NCBI RefSeq assembly: GCF_019884725.1
Contig: NZ_CP082322.1
Coordinates: forward strand, 682,001-746,000
Direction: 5' to 3'
Length of the DNA: 64,000 nucleotides
Source of the DNA: Leucobacter tenebrionis
Lineage (GTDB): Bacteria; Actinomycetota; Actinomycetes; Actinomycetales; Microbacteriaceae
Below the pieces are notes generated by a model. It was given only the letters and a program-made list of their open reading frames with translations. It made no database searches and was not told the DNA's origin. Below, one piece after another: positions 34,274 to 43,156 of this stretch. The stretch's first letter is position 1, and each line of letters opens with the position of its first letter. The position numbers were made by a program, and so were the translations under genes.

Positions 34274-37200
34274 ATGCCTCAGCCCCCAGTGCGCGTCTCC
34301 TTTCCCGAAGAGCTTCCCGTCTCGCAGATGCGCGACGAGATCGAGGCGGCGATCCGCGACCACCAGGTGGTCATCGTCGCCGGCGAGACCGGGTCGGGCA
34401 AGACGACCCAGCTGCCGAAGATCGCCCTGGCCCTCGGCCGCGAGCGCATCGCCCACACGCAGCCCCGCCGCATCGCCGCGCGCACGATCGCCGAGCGCAT
34501 CGCCGAGGAGCTCGGCTCGGAGCTTGGCGGGCTCGTCGGCTACCAGGTGCGATTCACCGACAAGGTCTCGGAGGACACGCGGATCCGCCTCATGACCGAC
34601 GGCATCCTGCTCAACGCGATCCACCGCGATCGCGACCTTCGCGCCTACGACACCATCATCATCGACGAGGCGCACGAGCGCTCGCTCAACATCGACTTCC
34701 TGCTCGGCTACCTCAAGACGCTGCTCCCCCGGCGGCCCGACCTCAAGGTGATCATCACGTCGGCGACGATCGATCCCGAGTCGTTCGCCGAGCACTTCGC
34801 CGACGCGAGGACGAAGCAGCCGGCCCCCATCATCGAGGTCTCGGGCCGCACCTACCCGGTGGAGATCCGGTACCGCCCCCTCGTGGAGAGGATCGAGCAG
34901 CCCGATCCCAAGGGCGGGGCGCCGCGGGTGCGCACCGTCGAGCGCGATCTCTTCGACGCCATCGGCGAAGCGGTCGACGAGCTGTCTCGGGAGGAGCGCG
35001 GCGACGTGCTCGTGTTCCTCAGCGGCGAGGCCGAGATCCGCGACGCGGCCGATGCCCTGCGCGGGCGTCTCGGCTCGAATCGGGCGAAACCTGTCGAGAT
35101 CCTGCCCCTCTACGGCCGCCTCAGCGCGGCGGAGCAGCACCGGGTCTTCGAGCGCCCGAGCGGCGCGAACGCGGGCGCCCGTCGCATCGTTCTCGCCACC
35201 AACGTGGCCGAGACCTCGCTCACGGTGCCCGGCATCCGCTACGTGGTCGATGCCGGCACCGCCCGCATCTCGCGCTACTCGGCGCGCAGCAAGGTGCAGC
35301 GGCTGCCCATCGAGGCCGTCTCGCAGGCGAGCGCGAACCAGCGATCGGGCCGTTCGGGGCGCACGAGCCCCGGCATCGCGATCCGGCTCTACTCCGAGGA
35401 GGACTTCGAGAGCCGGCCCGAGTTCACCGAGCCCGAGATCCGGCGCACGGGCCTCGCCTCCGTGATCCTGCAGATGCTGTCGCTCGGCCTCGGCGATATC
35501 GCGCGCTTCCCGTTCCTCACGCCTCCCGACCAGCGGGGCATCGCCGACGGTCTCGGGCTGCTCGCCGAGCTGGGAGCGGTGCAGCTCGAGGGCAGGGGAA
35601 CCCGCGCCCGCCCGCGGATCACGAAGATCGGCCGCGAGCTCGCCCGGCTGCCCATCGAGCCGCGCTTCGCCCGCATGGTGGTGGAGGCCCACAAGCACGA
35701 CGTCGTCCCCGCAGTGCTGGCGATCGTCGCGGGCCTCACGATCCAGGACGTGCGCGAGCGGCCGCAGGAGAAGCGCGCCCAGGCCGACCAGCTGCACGCC
35801 CGCTTCGCCGACCCGCAGGGCGACCTCATGACGCTGCTGGGCCTCTGGGAATACCTGCAGGAGCAGCAGCGCGAGCTGTCGTCGAGCGCCTTCCGCCGTC
35901 TGTGCAAGGCCGAATACCTCAACTTCCTGCGCGTGCGCGAGTGGATGGACCTCTACCGCCAGCTCGCCCGGATCGCGGGGGTCCGCCGCGCGGATTCCGC
36001 GGACGGTTCGGGATCGGGCGAGGCGATCCACCGCTCCATGCTCGCCGGCCTGCTCTCCCAGCTCGGTGTGCGCGATGATCGCCAGGATCGCTCTGCGCCC
36101 GCCCGCGGACGGAGCGCTCCCGGCGCGGTCAAGCGGAAGCCCGCCCAGGAGTACGTGGGGTCCCGGGGCACGCGATTCGTGCTCTATCCCGGTTCCGTGC
36201 TCGCGAAGAAGCCGCCCGAGGTCGTGATGAGCGTCGAGCTCGTCGAGACCTCGCGGCTGTTCGCCCGGTCCAACGCCGTCGTCGACCCGGCCTGGGCCGA
36301 GGAGCTCGCGGGCCCCCTCGCGAAGCGGCAGATCAGCGAGCCCCACTGGGAGAAGAAGCAGGGCGCGGCCGTCGCCTACGAGCGGGTCACGCTCTACGGG
36401 GTGCCCATCGTCGACCGCCGCCGGGTGCAGCTCGCCCGCTTCGACCGCGAGCAGGCGCGAGAGCTGTTCATCCGTCACGCCCTGGTCGACGGCGAGTGGG
36501 AGATTCCGTCCGGCGGTTCCTTCTTCGCGTTCGACCGGGCGAACCGGCAGCTGCGCAGGGAACTCGAGCAGCTCGAGGAGCGCACCCGGCGCCGCGATCT
36601 GGTGAGCGACGACGAGGCCGTCTTCGACTTCTACGACGCCCGCATTCCCGCCGAGGTCGCGTCGACGCGCGACTTCGAGGGGTGGTGGAAGGAGGCGCAG
36701 CGCACGCAGCCGAAACTGCTCACCATGCGCCGCGAGGATCTCGTCGAGGGCGAGACGGCCGAGGTCGATGAGAGCGAGTTCCCGCGCCAGTGGCGGCACG
36801 GCGATCAGACACTGCGGCTCAAGTACCGCTTCGACCCCTCGGCCGACGACGACGGCGTCACCGTCAACGTGCCGCTGCCGCTGCTGCCGCGACTCGAGGG
36901 CTCCGACTTCGAGAAGCTCGTGCCGGGCCTGCGTCAGGAACTCGTGACGGCGCTCATCAAGACGCTGCCGAAGGCCATCCGCAAGCACGTCGTGCCCGCC
37001 GCGGATTGGGCGCGCACGCTCCTCGAGACCGTCGAGCCGAAGCTGGACGGCGCCGACTCCGACTCATCGCTGCTCCAACTGCTGGCCGACGAGATCCGCC
37101 GTCGCACGGGCGTGACCGTCTCCCCCGGCGATTTCGACCCGTCGCGTCTGCCGGCGCACCTCACGCCGACGTTCCGCGTGGTCGACGGGCGCGGGCGCAC

Positions 37201-38191
37201 TATCGGGTCGGGCAAGGATCTTGCCGCGCTGCAGGCGGCGCACAAGGATCGCGCGACGCAGGGCGTCGCCAAGGTCGCGGCGGCGGCGCTGCCGAAGAGC
37301 GATCTCGAGCGCAAGGGCTCGACCGCCTGGGACTTCGGCGAGCTGCCGAGGCACGTCGACACGGCCTACGCGAAGGGGCGGGGATCCGGGGCGGGCGTGG
37401 TGCGCGCCTATCCCGCGATCGTGGATCGCCGCACAGGCGTCGATCTGACGCTCGTAGCCGACGAGGCCGAGCAGGTCCGGCTGTCGCGACGCGGGACCCG
37501 CCGCCTCGTCGCCCTGAGCTCGCCGTCGCCGGCGAGCTACATCCGCGATCACCTCTCCAATCAGGAGAAGCTGCTGCTCGGCGCCGGGCCGTACCGGTCG
37601 CTCGACGCCGCGATCGCAGATGTCTCGCTCGCGGTCGCCGACGGCGTGATCCGCCGTCATTCCCCCGACGGGCTCGTGTGGTCGGAGTCCGCGTTCGAGC
37701 GGATCGCGAACGACTACGCGCGATCCCTCATCGACGACATCTACGGCGCGATCGCCCTCACCGCCCGCGTGCTCGACGCGGCGAGGCTCGCGCGCAAGGC
37801 GATCGACGGAGCGAAGTCGATCCAGGTGCTGGGTCAGGTGGCTGGGGCCGCGGCCCAGGTGGACGGACTCGTCTACGACGGCTTCGTCTCGCGCACCGGG
37901 CTCGCCCAGCTTGCGCGGCTGCCCGTCTATCTGGAGGCGGTGCAGCTGCGCATGCGGGGGCTCGTCGAGAACCCGGGGCGGGATCGGGCCTGGCAGAACG
38001 AGGTGGACCGCGCGCTCGCGCTCTTCGAGCAGGCGGGCGGCGCGATCCCGCTGCCCGAGCAGGCCCCCGATCACCTCGTGCGCGTGCGCTGGCTGATCGA
38101 GGAGCTGCGCGTGAGCCTGTTCGCGCAGCAGCTGCGCACCGCCGAGCCGGTCTCGCTGCAGCGGATCCAGAAGCTGCTGCGCGAGGGCTGA
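34274..38191 (+). CDS. hrpA: ATP-dependent RNA helicase HrpA
   Basis: This 1305-residue DEAH-box helicase has motif I GETGSGKTT, motif II DEAHERS, motif III SAT, and motif VI QRSGRSGR, followed by the helicase-associated and OB domains and a long C-terminal DUF3418-type region (about 600-1305), the full HrpA length. It remodels RNA or ribonucleoproteins; in E. coli it affects fimbrial mRNA processing and rescues stalled ribosomes. ATG 34274 follows GATAAT by 10 nt, so the leader is very short. It is a single gene. Confidence 0.93.
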   Translation: MPQPPVRVSFPEELPVSQMRDEIEAAIRDHQVVIVAGETGSGKTTQLPKIALALGRERIAHTQPRRIAARTIAERIAEELGSELGGLVGYQVRFTDKVSEDTRIRLMTDGILLNAIHRDRDLRAYDTIIIDEAHERSLNIDFLLGYLKTLLPRRPDLKVIITSATIDPESFAEHFADARTKQPAPIIEVSGRTYPVEIRYRPLVERIEQPDPKGGAPRVRTVERDLFDAIGEAVDELSREERGDVLVFLSGEAEIRDAADALRGRLGSNRAKPVEILPLYGRLSAAEQHRVFERPSGANAGARRIVLATNVAETSLTVPGIRYVVDAGTARISRYSARSKVQRLPIEAVSQASANQRSGRSGRTSPGIAIRLYSEEDFESRPEFTEPEIRRTGLASVILQMLSLGLGDIARFPFLTPPDQRGIADGLGLLAELGAVQLEGRGTRARPRITKIGRELARLPIEPRFARMVVEAHKHDVVPAVLAIVAGLTIQDVRERPQEKRAQADQLHARFADPQGDLMTLLGLWEYLQEQQRELSSSAFRRLCKAEYLNFLRVREWMDLYRQLARIAGVRRADSADGSGSGEAIHRSMLAGLLSQLGVRDDRQDRSAPARGRSAPGAVKRKPAQEYVGSRGTRFVLYPGSVLAKKPPEVVMSVELVETSRLFARSNAVVDPAWAEELAGPLAKRQISEPHWEKKQGAAVAYERVTLYGVPIVDRRRVQLARFDREQARELFIRHALVDGEWEIPSGGSFFAFDRANRQLRRELEQLEERTRRRDLVSDDEAVFDFYDARIPAEVASTRDFEGWWKEAQRTQPKLLTMRREDLVEGETAEVDESEFPRQWRHGDQTLRLKYRFDPSADDDGVTVNVPLPLLPRLEGSDFEKLVPGLRQELVTALIKTLPKAIRKHVVPAADWARTLLETVEPKLDGADSDSSLLQLLADEIRRRTGVTVSPGDFDPSRLPAHLTPTFRVVDGRGRTIGSGKDLAALQAAHKDRATQGVAKVAAAALPKSDLERKGSTAWDFGELPRHVDTAYAKGRGSGAGVVRAYPAIVDRRTGVDLTLVADEAEQVRLSRRGTRRLVALSSPSPASYIRDHLSNQEKLLLGAGPYRSLDAAIADVSLAVADGVIRRHSPDGLVWSESAFERIANDYARSLIDDIYGAIALTARVLDAARLARKAIDGAKSIQVLGQVAGAAAQVDGLVYDGFVSRTGLAQLARLPVYLEAVQLRMRGLVENPGRDRAWQNEVDRALALFEQAGGAIPLPEQAPDHLVRVRWLIEELRVSLFAQQLRTAEPVSLQRIQKLLREG

Positions 38192-38241
38192 CCCGGCGCC
38201 GCTCTCCGCCCCGCCGAGCCCCGCTCCCCACCCCGCCGATC

Positions 38242-38269
38242 GAGTCGGCCCGTTTGTATCGAGTCCGCC
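38242..38269 (+). repeat. left inverted repeat of the 38.2-39.5 kb islet
   Basis: The 28 bp starting GAGTCGGCCCGTTTGTATCG match the reverse complement of 39486-39513 at 25 positions. It also forms part of a possible hrpA terminator (GCCGA...TCGGC followed by CCGTTTGT) and contains the islet gene's stop codon. Confidence 0.75.
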
Positions 38270-39315
38270 TAGATTTCTTGCGAATTCCATACCGGGTCGA
38301 TACGAAGGGGACGGCTCGATGAACGGTGGGCGGCCGGAGGCGGTGGTAAACGGTAGGCGCGCGCGGCCGCGTAGAAGCTGTCGAGCGTGCGCAGATCCTC
38401 GTGCATCAGCCGGATGACCCGCTTCGGCGTGCTCCCTCGGGCCTTGTCCTCGCGTCTCTTCTCGGCGAGGACCACCTCAGCCGCGGTCTTTCCCCCGCGC
38501 AAGCCCTCATCGAGGTACTTCGATCGTCCGTCGATCTCGCATAGGATGTCGAGGTCGTCGAGCCCGAGGTCGAAGTAGCTCACGCTGCCATCGGGGTGAA
38601 CCACCGGCACCTGCGTACTCACCCGGTACCCCGCCTGCACGAACCGGAGTCGTCCGAGAGTTTCCAGCACCGATTCCGACCCGGCATCGGCGAGTTCGAC
38701 GATCCGCAGCGCTCTCCTCACACCGCGTCGGCGGGGCCCCGAGAGCAGGTCCCGGCGCAGCCCCTCCAACCATTCCACGACGTCGGGTGAGTTCGGTACG
38801 CCGCGGTGCTTGCCGAACTGCAGTTCCAACGCGTGGTCCAGCGCTCCGAGCGCCAGCTCCAGCGGAGCCAGCCGGGCGAGGTCCATCACCGTTCTCGAGA
38901 GGCTCGTGACGGGGATGCCGTGGAGCAGGCCGGCTTCTCCGTCTCGGACCCGGTCAGTGCTGCGCGCGATGAAGGTGCTGTGGCGGACGGTGGAAGCTCC
39001 GGGGAGCAGCAGCTGGGCGCGATCATAAGGTGGACGGTAGAGACGCAGCCCGTGCACGACGGCCGCAGACTCCCTCCAGAAGCAGCCTGCGAGGTCGGGA
39101 TTCCCGGAGACCGCGAGCACTCGCGCGAGCAGCTTCTGGTCCGGCCAGAGCTCGCGCCACATCCCGCCGTCGAGATACCGCCCGGCAGCGAGCCGTTCCA
39201 GCGTTCCCTTTGCGACGGCGTCGGCGATGCCCCGCGCGGACCAGTTCCGCTGCAACAGGTCGTCCCGCGAGCGCACCGCAGCTGAGATTGACGCGAGGCC
39301 GTACCGAGGTGTCAT
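38269..39315 (-). CDS. AbiEi-like HTH protein with C-terminal nuclease-like domain
   Basis: This 348-residue protein has an N-terminal winged-helix part (about 10-50: RSRDDLLQRNWSARGIADAVAKGTLERLAAGRYLD) like the AbiEi antitoxin group. Its C-terminal half (about 230-330: STQVPVVHPDGSVSYFDLGLDDLDILCEIDGRSKY, then KARGSTPKRVIRL) resembles the DUF559/Vsr PD-(D/E)xK fold. Such proteins are frequent, poorly understood accessory genes in Microbacteriaceae and may be remnants of defence modules. No AbiEii partner is adjacent. It starts 6 nt after CAGGCT. It is bracketed by inverted repeats between convergent host genes. Confidence 0.65.
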   Translation of the reverse strand: MTPRYGLASISAAVRSRDDLLQRNWSARGIADAVAKGTLERLAAGRYLDGGMWRELWPDQKLLARVLAVSGNPDLAGCFWRESAAVVHGLRLYRPPYDRAQLLLPGASTVRHSTFIARSTDRVRDGEAGLLHGIPVTSLSRTVMDLARLAPLELALGALDHALELQFGKHRGVPNSPDVVEWLEGLRRDLLSGPRRRGVRRALRIVELADAGSESVLETLGRLRFVQAGYRVSTQVPVVHPDGSVSYFDLGLDDLDILCEIDGRSKYLDEGLRGGKTAAEVVLAEKRREDKARGSTPKRVIRLMHEDLRTLDSFYAAARAYRLPPPPAAHRSSSRPLRIDPVWNSQEI

Positions 39316-39485
39316 GCTCGCAGCCTGGCAGATTCGCTCCGATCGCAGGGGCTCGGAACACGATCTGTGGATGAAACAGCACGCCCGGCCAGATGCGCTG
39401 CTTGTGAGCGAAGTACTGCGGGCGGTTTCTCCTCGCCGAGCCGGCCTACTTATATCGAAAGAGCCTGCAATTCACGCACATTACG

Positions 39486-39513
39486 GGCCGACTCGATAGA
39501 AACAGGCCGACTC
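39486..39513 (-). repeat. right inverted repeat of the islet
   Basis: This is the reverse-complement partner of 38242-38269, with three mismatches. It lies in an AT-richer stretch (39440-39510) beyond the 5' end of the islet gene. Confidence 0.75.
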
Positions 39514-39575
39514 GGCGGCGGGAGCCCGCCGGCCCGCCGCGCCGCTGCCCTGGGCCTACCGCTGCCCGCGCCGCG

Positions 39576-40073
39576 CTACCGCACCGACTCCGTGAGGATG
39601 CGCCGCGCCTCGTGCAGCAGCTCGGGTTCCACGATCAGATCGTATCGGGTGGCGACCATCTGCATGACCGACGAGAAGTCGCGGCGGTTACGGTTCATCG
39701 CGTAGGAGAGCACGCCGAAGAGCATGCCGAAACCGGCGCCGATCACCACGGCCGCGACGAACACGCCGAGGATGCCGGCGTTGTCGGGCTGGAAGATGAA
39801 GAGCAGGAGCCCGAGGAACAGGCCCAGGTAGGCGCCCGAGAGCGCTCCCATGAGGGCGACCCGCCCGTAGGTGAGCCGCCCGGTGACGCGCTCGACGCTG
39901 CGCACGTCGTTGCCGACGATGCTGATGCGCTGCACCGGGAAGCTGGCGCGCGCGAGCACGTCGACCGCGTGCTTGGCGTCTTCGTAGCGGTCGTAGGTGG
40001 AGACGATCTCGCCCTGCGGGATCTCGGGCATCAGGGGTGCGCGCGAGGAGGAGATGGGGCCGGGAGTACTCAT
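39576..40073 (-). CDS. general stress protein 17M-like membrane protein
   Basis: This 165-residue protein has an N-terminal GSP17M-like domain (about 20-62: GEIVSTYDRYEDAKHAVDVLARASFPVQRISIVGNDVRSVE), then two transmembrane helices (about 72-95 and 98-122) and a short charged C-terminal part. Many actinobacterial genomes carry one; the role is unknown but stress-linked in name. ATG 40073 lies 6 nt after GAGAAT on the minus strand, a leaderless-type start; ATG 40031 is an alternative. It is divergent from the PRC/CBS gene with 46 bp between starts. Confidence 0.78.
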   Translation of the reverse strand: MSTPGPISSSRAPLMPEIPQGEIVSTYDRYEDAKHAVDVLARASFPVQRISIVGNDVRSVERVTGRLTYGRVALMGALSGAYLGLFLGLLLFIFQPDNAGILGVFVAAVVIGAGFGMLFGVLSYAMNRNRRDFSSVMQMVATRYDLIVEPELLHEARRILTESVR

Positions 40074-40119
40074 GCGTCCATTCTCTCACTGCCGGGCTCG
40101 GCACCACTACGCTAGAGGT

Positions 40120-41406
40120 GTGAGTGTGATGCGGGTCTTCGTCGGGCGCCTCGCCGGGCGCGGAGTGTTCGATCCGGTCGGCGACCGGATCGGCAAGGTG
40201 CGCGATGTGCTGGTCGTCTTCCGGGCGGCGAGCGCGCCGCGCGTGGTCGGCCTGATCGTCGAGATCCCCGGCAAACGCCGAGTGTTTGTGCCGATCGGCC
40301 GTGTCACCTCGATCGGTTCAGGCCAGGTGATTACCACGGGCTTGATCAACGTGCGCCGTTTCGAGCAGCGCGGCGGCGAGACCCGCATGATCGCCGAGAT
40401 CATCGGCCGCGAGGTGCAGCTCGCTCCTGAGCACTCGGGCGGGCAGCCGCAGACGGCCCGCATCGAGGACGCCGCGATCGAGCGCACCCGCACGGGCGAG
40501 TGGGTGGTCTCCGAGGTCTTCGTGCGACTTCCGAAGCCCGCGGCGCCGTTCAGCCGCGGCGACTCGCGGATCGTGCGCTGGTCGGATCTGGTGCTGCCCA
40601 GCTCGAGCGGCTCGGCGCAGTCGGCCGAGCTGCTGATTCAGACGATGGTCGATCTCAAGCCCGCCGACCTCGCCGAGGCGCTGCTCGAGTTGCCGCAGCA
40701 CCGCATGCTCGAGGTGATCGGCGAGCTGGCCGACGAGCGCGTCGCGGACGCGCTCGAGGAGATGAGCGAGCAGGATCAGCTGGCGCTGCTGGCCCAGCTG
40801 CCGGCCGACCGCACCGCGGATGTGCTCGATCGCATGGAGCCGGACGACGCGGCCGACCTCATCTCCGCGCTGCCCACGGCGAAGGGCGAGGAGCTGCTCG
40901 ACCTCATGGAGCCGGAGGAGGCCGAGGACGTGCGCCGCCTGCTCGAGTACGACGCGGACACCGCGGGCGGCCTCATGAGCCCCGCGCCGATCGTGCTGTC
41001 GGGCGAGTCGAGCGTGGCCGAGGGGCTCGCGATGATCCGCCGCGCCGAGATCCCGCCGGCCATGGCCTCGGCCGTCTATGTGACGCACCCCCCGTACGAG
41101 ACGCCCACGGGCGAGTACATCGGCATGGCGCACTTCCAGCGTATGCTGCGCTTCCCGCCCCATGAGCGCATGGTGTCGCTCATCGACACCGAGATCGAAC
41201 CGGTCACGGTCGACGCGAGTGCCGCCGAGGTCTCGCGCCGCCTCGCGAGCTACGACCTCGTCGCGATGCCGGTCGTCGACGAGCAGCATCGCCTGGTGGG
41301 CGTGGTCACCGTCGACGACGTGCTCGATCACCTGCTCCCCGACGACTGGCGCCACGCCGACGACGAGCAGCCCCGTCCCTCCGCACCGCAGAGGAGCCGC
41401 CGATGA
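40120..41406 (+). CDS. PRC-barrel / MgtE N-domain / CBS protein
   Basis: This 428-residue cytoplasmic protein joins a PRC-barrel-like domain (residues about 5-90: FVGRLAGRGVFDPVGDRIGKVRDVLV), an MgtE N-domain of superhelical repeats (about 165-275: LKPADLAEALLELPQHRMLEVIGEL) and a CBS pair (about 280-410). It has the sensor half of the MgtE magnesium channel but no membrane domain. It may regulate or partner a transporter; the DUF1003 membrane protein is encoded next. GTG 40120 is 6 nt after TACGCT; ATG 40129 is an alternative. Confidence 0.85.
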   Translation: MSVMRVFVGRLAGRGVFDPVGDRIGKVRDVLVVFRAASAPRVVGLIVEIPGKRRVFVPIGRVTSIGSGQVITTGLINVRRFEQRGGETRMIAEIIGREVQLAPEHSGGQPQTARIEDAAIERTRTGEWVVSEVFVRLPKPAAPFSRGDSRIVRWSDLVLPSSSGSAQSAELLIQTMVDLKPADLAEALLELPQHRMLEVIGELADERVADALEEMSEQDQLALLAQLPADRTADVLDRMEPDDAADLISALPTAKGEELLDLMEPEEAEDVRRLLEYDADTAGGLMSPAPIVLSGESSVAEGLAMIRRAEIPPAMASAVYVTHPPYETPTGEYIGMAHFQRMLRFPPHERMVSLIDTEIEPVTVDASAAEVSRRLASYDLVAMPVVDEQHRLVGVVTVDDVLDHLLPDDWRHADDEQPRPSAPQRSRR

Positions 41407-41981
41407 GCCTGTTCAAGCGGCAGGATCCCGGACTCGACGCGCCCCTCGCGACCGGAGCGCGGGCGGGCCGCGTCTCGCTCGGCGGCAGCAAGAGCCAGGA
41501 GCGTTTCGGGCGCTGGACCGAGAGCATCGCGCGCGGCATGGGCACCCCGTGGTTCCTGCTGATCCTCACGCTCATCTGCGTGGCGTGGTTGGCGTGGAAC
41601 ACCTGGGGCCCCGAGTCGTGGCGCTTCGACTCGGCGGCGCTCGGCTTCACCGCGCTCACGCTGATCCTCTCGCTGCAGGCGTCGTATGCGGCGCCGATGA
41701 TCCTGCTCGCGCAGAACCGTCAGGACGACCGGGACCGCGTGCAGATGGAGCAGGATCGGCAGCGCGCCGAACGCAACCTCGCCGACACGGAGTTCCTGGC
41801 TCGCGAGGTCGTGGCACTGCGGCTCGCACTGAAGGATCTGCCCGACCGCGACTTCATCCGAGCCGAGCTGCGCTCGCTGCTGGCCGAGCTGGAGGAGGCG
41901 GAGTCGGAGGAGGACTCTGAGGCGTCTGCTGGGACGGACGAGGCCGCCGCAACCGAGGATCGCGATGCCGACGGACGCTGA
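41403..41981 (+). CDS. DUF1003 membrane protein
   Basis: This 192-residue protein has two transmembrane helices (about residues 48-66 and 77-98), the conserved PWFLL and AYAAPMILLAQNRQDDRDR blocks of DUF1003, and an acidic, probably coiled-coil cytoplasmic tail. The function is unknown. It overlaps the PRC/MgtE-N/CBS gene by 4 bp (ATGA) and the mrp gene by 17 bp, making a tightly coupled three-gene operon. A role in metal or ion handling fits the neighbour but is inferred. Confidence 0.85.
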   Translation: MSLFKRQDPGLDAPLATGARAGRVSLGGSKSQERFGRWTESIARGMGTPWFLLILTLICVAWLAWNTWGPESWRFDSAALGFTALTLILSLQASYAAPMILLAQNRQDDRDRVQMEQDRQRAERNLADTEFLAREVVALRLALKDLPDRDFIRAELRSLLAELEEAESEEDSEASAGTDEAAATEDRDADGR

Positions 41982-43128
41982 GGCCGCGGTCCTGGCCGCG
42001 CTCGAGCGGGTGCGGGATCCCGAGATCCTGCGCCCGATCACGGAGCTCGGCATGGTGCGCGACGTGCGCGTGGACGCCGAGGGGCACGCGACGGTCGCGA
42101 TCCTGCTCACCATCGCTGGATGCCCCGCCGCCCGCCGCATCGAGGCCGATACGCTCGCTGCAGCCGAGTCCGCGGCGGGGGTCGTGTCGGCCGAGGTCGA
42201 GGTGGGTGTGATGTCGCCCGCGGAGCGGAAGGCCTTCATCGAGCGGGTGCGCGGGGATCGCGGATCGCGGCCGCAGCAGTTCGGACCGGACTCGCTCACG
42301 CGGGTGATCACGGTGACGAGCGGCAAGGGCGGTGTCGGCAAGTCCTCGCTCACCGCCGGGCTCGCGGTCGCCCTGGCCCAGCAGGGCCTCGCGGTCGGCC
42401 TCGTCGACGCCGACGTGTTCGGGTTCTCGATCCCCGGCATTCTCGGGCTCAGCCGCGACGGCCGCACCGAGCAGCCGACGCGCGTCGACGACATGATCCT
42501 GCCGCCCGTCGCTCACGGGGTGAAGACCGTCTCGATCGGCATGTTCCTGGGCGAGGCCGACCCGCGCACCACCGCGGTATCGTGGCGCGGACCCATGCTG
42601 CACCGCACGATCGAGCAGTTCCTGCGCGATGTCTGGTTCGGCGATCTCGATGTGCTGCTGCTCGACCTGCCCCCGGGCACGGGCGACATCGCGATCAGCG
42701 TCGGTCAGCTGCTCCCCCAGGCCGAGGTGCTCGTCGTCACCACTCCGCAGGAGGCGGCGGCCGACGTGGCCGTGCGCAGCGCGCTCGTGGCGCGCCAGAC
42801 CGGTCAGCGGGTGATCGGGGTGGTCGAGAACATGGCGGGCCTGGTGCAGGCCGATGGCAGCGTGCTCGACGTGTTCGGCAGCGGCGGCGGGCAGCTGGTC
42901 GCCGATCGTCTCAGCACCGACGCCGCGGGCGGCGAATCCGAGGCGGTTCCGCTGCTCGGCAGTGTGCCGCTCAGTCCCGCGTTCAGGGAGGCGGGCGACC
43001 GCGGCGAGCCGGCCGTGCTGGTCGCGCCGGAGGATCCGGCCGCCGCGGAGGTGATCCGCATCGCGCGCACGATCGCTGCGCGGGGCCGCAGCCTGGCCGG
43101 CAGGTCGCTCGGGATCGCGCCCCGCTGA
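41965..43128 (+). CDS. mrp: Mrp/ApbC-type P-loop ATPase
   Basis: This 387-residue protein has an N-terminal MIP18/DUF59 domain (about 1-90: LERVRDPEILRPITELGMV) and a deviant Walker A SGKGGVGKSS in the NTPase domain. Mrp/NBP35 proteins carry Fe-S clusters to apoproteins. The usual CxxC after GVVENM is absent; the segment reads AGLVQADGSVLDVFGSGGG, as I recall for other actinobacterial homologues. DUF59 Cys53 (IAGCPAA) remains. The start at ATG 41965 lies inside the DUF1003 gene, so the genes are co-translated. Confidence 0.9.
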   Translation: MPTDAEAAVLAALERVRDPEILRPITELGMVRDVRVDAEGHATVAILLTIAGCPAARRIEADTLAAAESAAGVVSAEVEVGVMSPAERKAFIERVRGDRGSRPQQFGPDSLTRVITVTSGKGGVGKSSLTAGLAVALAQQGLAVGLVDADVFGFSIPGILGLSRDGRTEQPTRVDDMILPPVAHGVKTVSIGMFLGEADPRTTAVSWRGPMLHRTIEQFLRDVWFGDLDVLLLDLPPGTGDIAISVGQLLPQAEVLVVTTPQEAAADVAVRSALVARQTGQRVIGVVENMAGLVQADGSVLDVFGSGGGQLVADRLSTDAAGGESEAVPLLGSVPLSPAFREAGDRGEPAVLVAPEDPAAAEVIRIARTIAARGRSLAGRSLGIAPR

Positions 43129-43156
43129 GCCGCGGACTCCCGGTCGGCGCGGTCTC

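Noticed and set aside
34067-36988. A 973-codon open frame on the minus strand across hrpA
   Set aside because: hrpA shows all helicase motifs on the plus strand. The opposite frame has no recognisable domain.
38242-39513. An insertion sequence
   Set aside because: Inverted repeats are present but the enclosed gene is not a transposase and I see no target-site duplication, so it is reported only as an islet.
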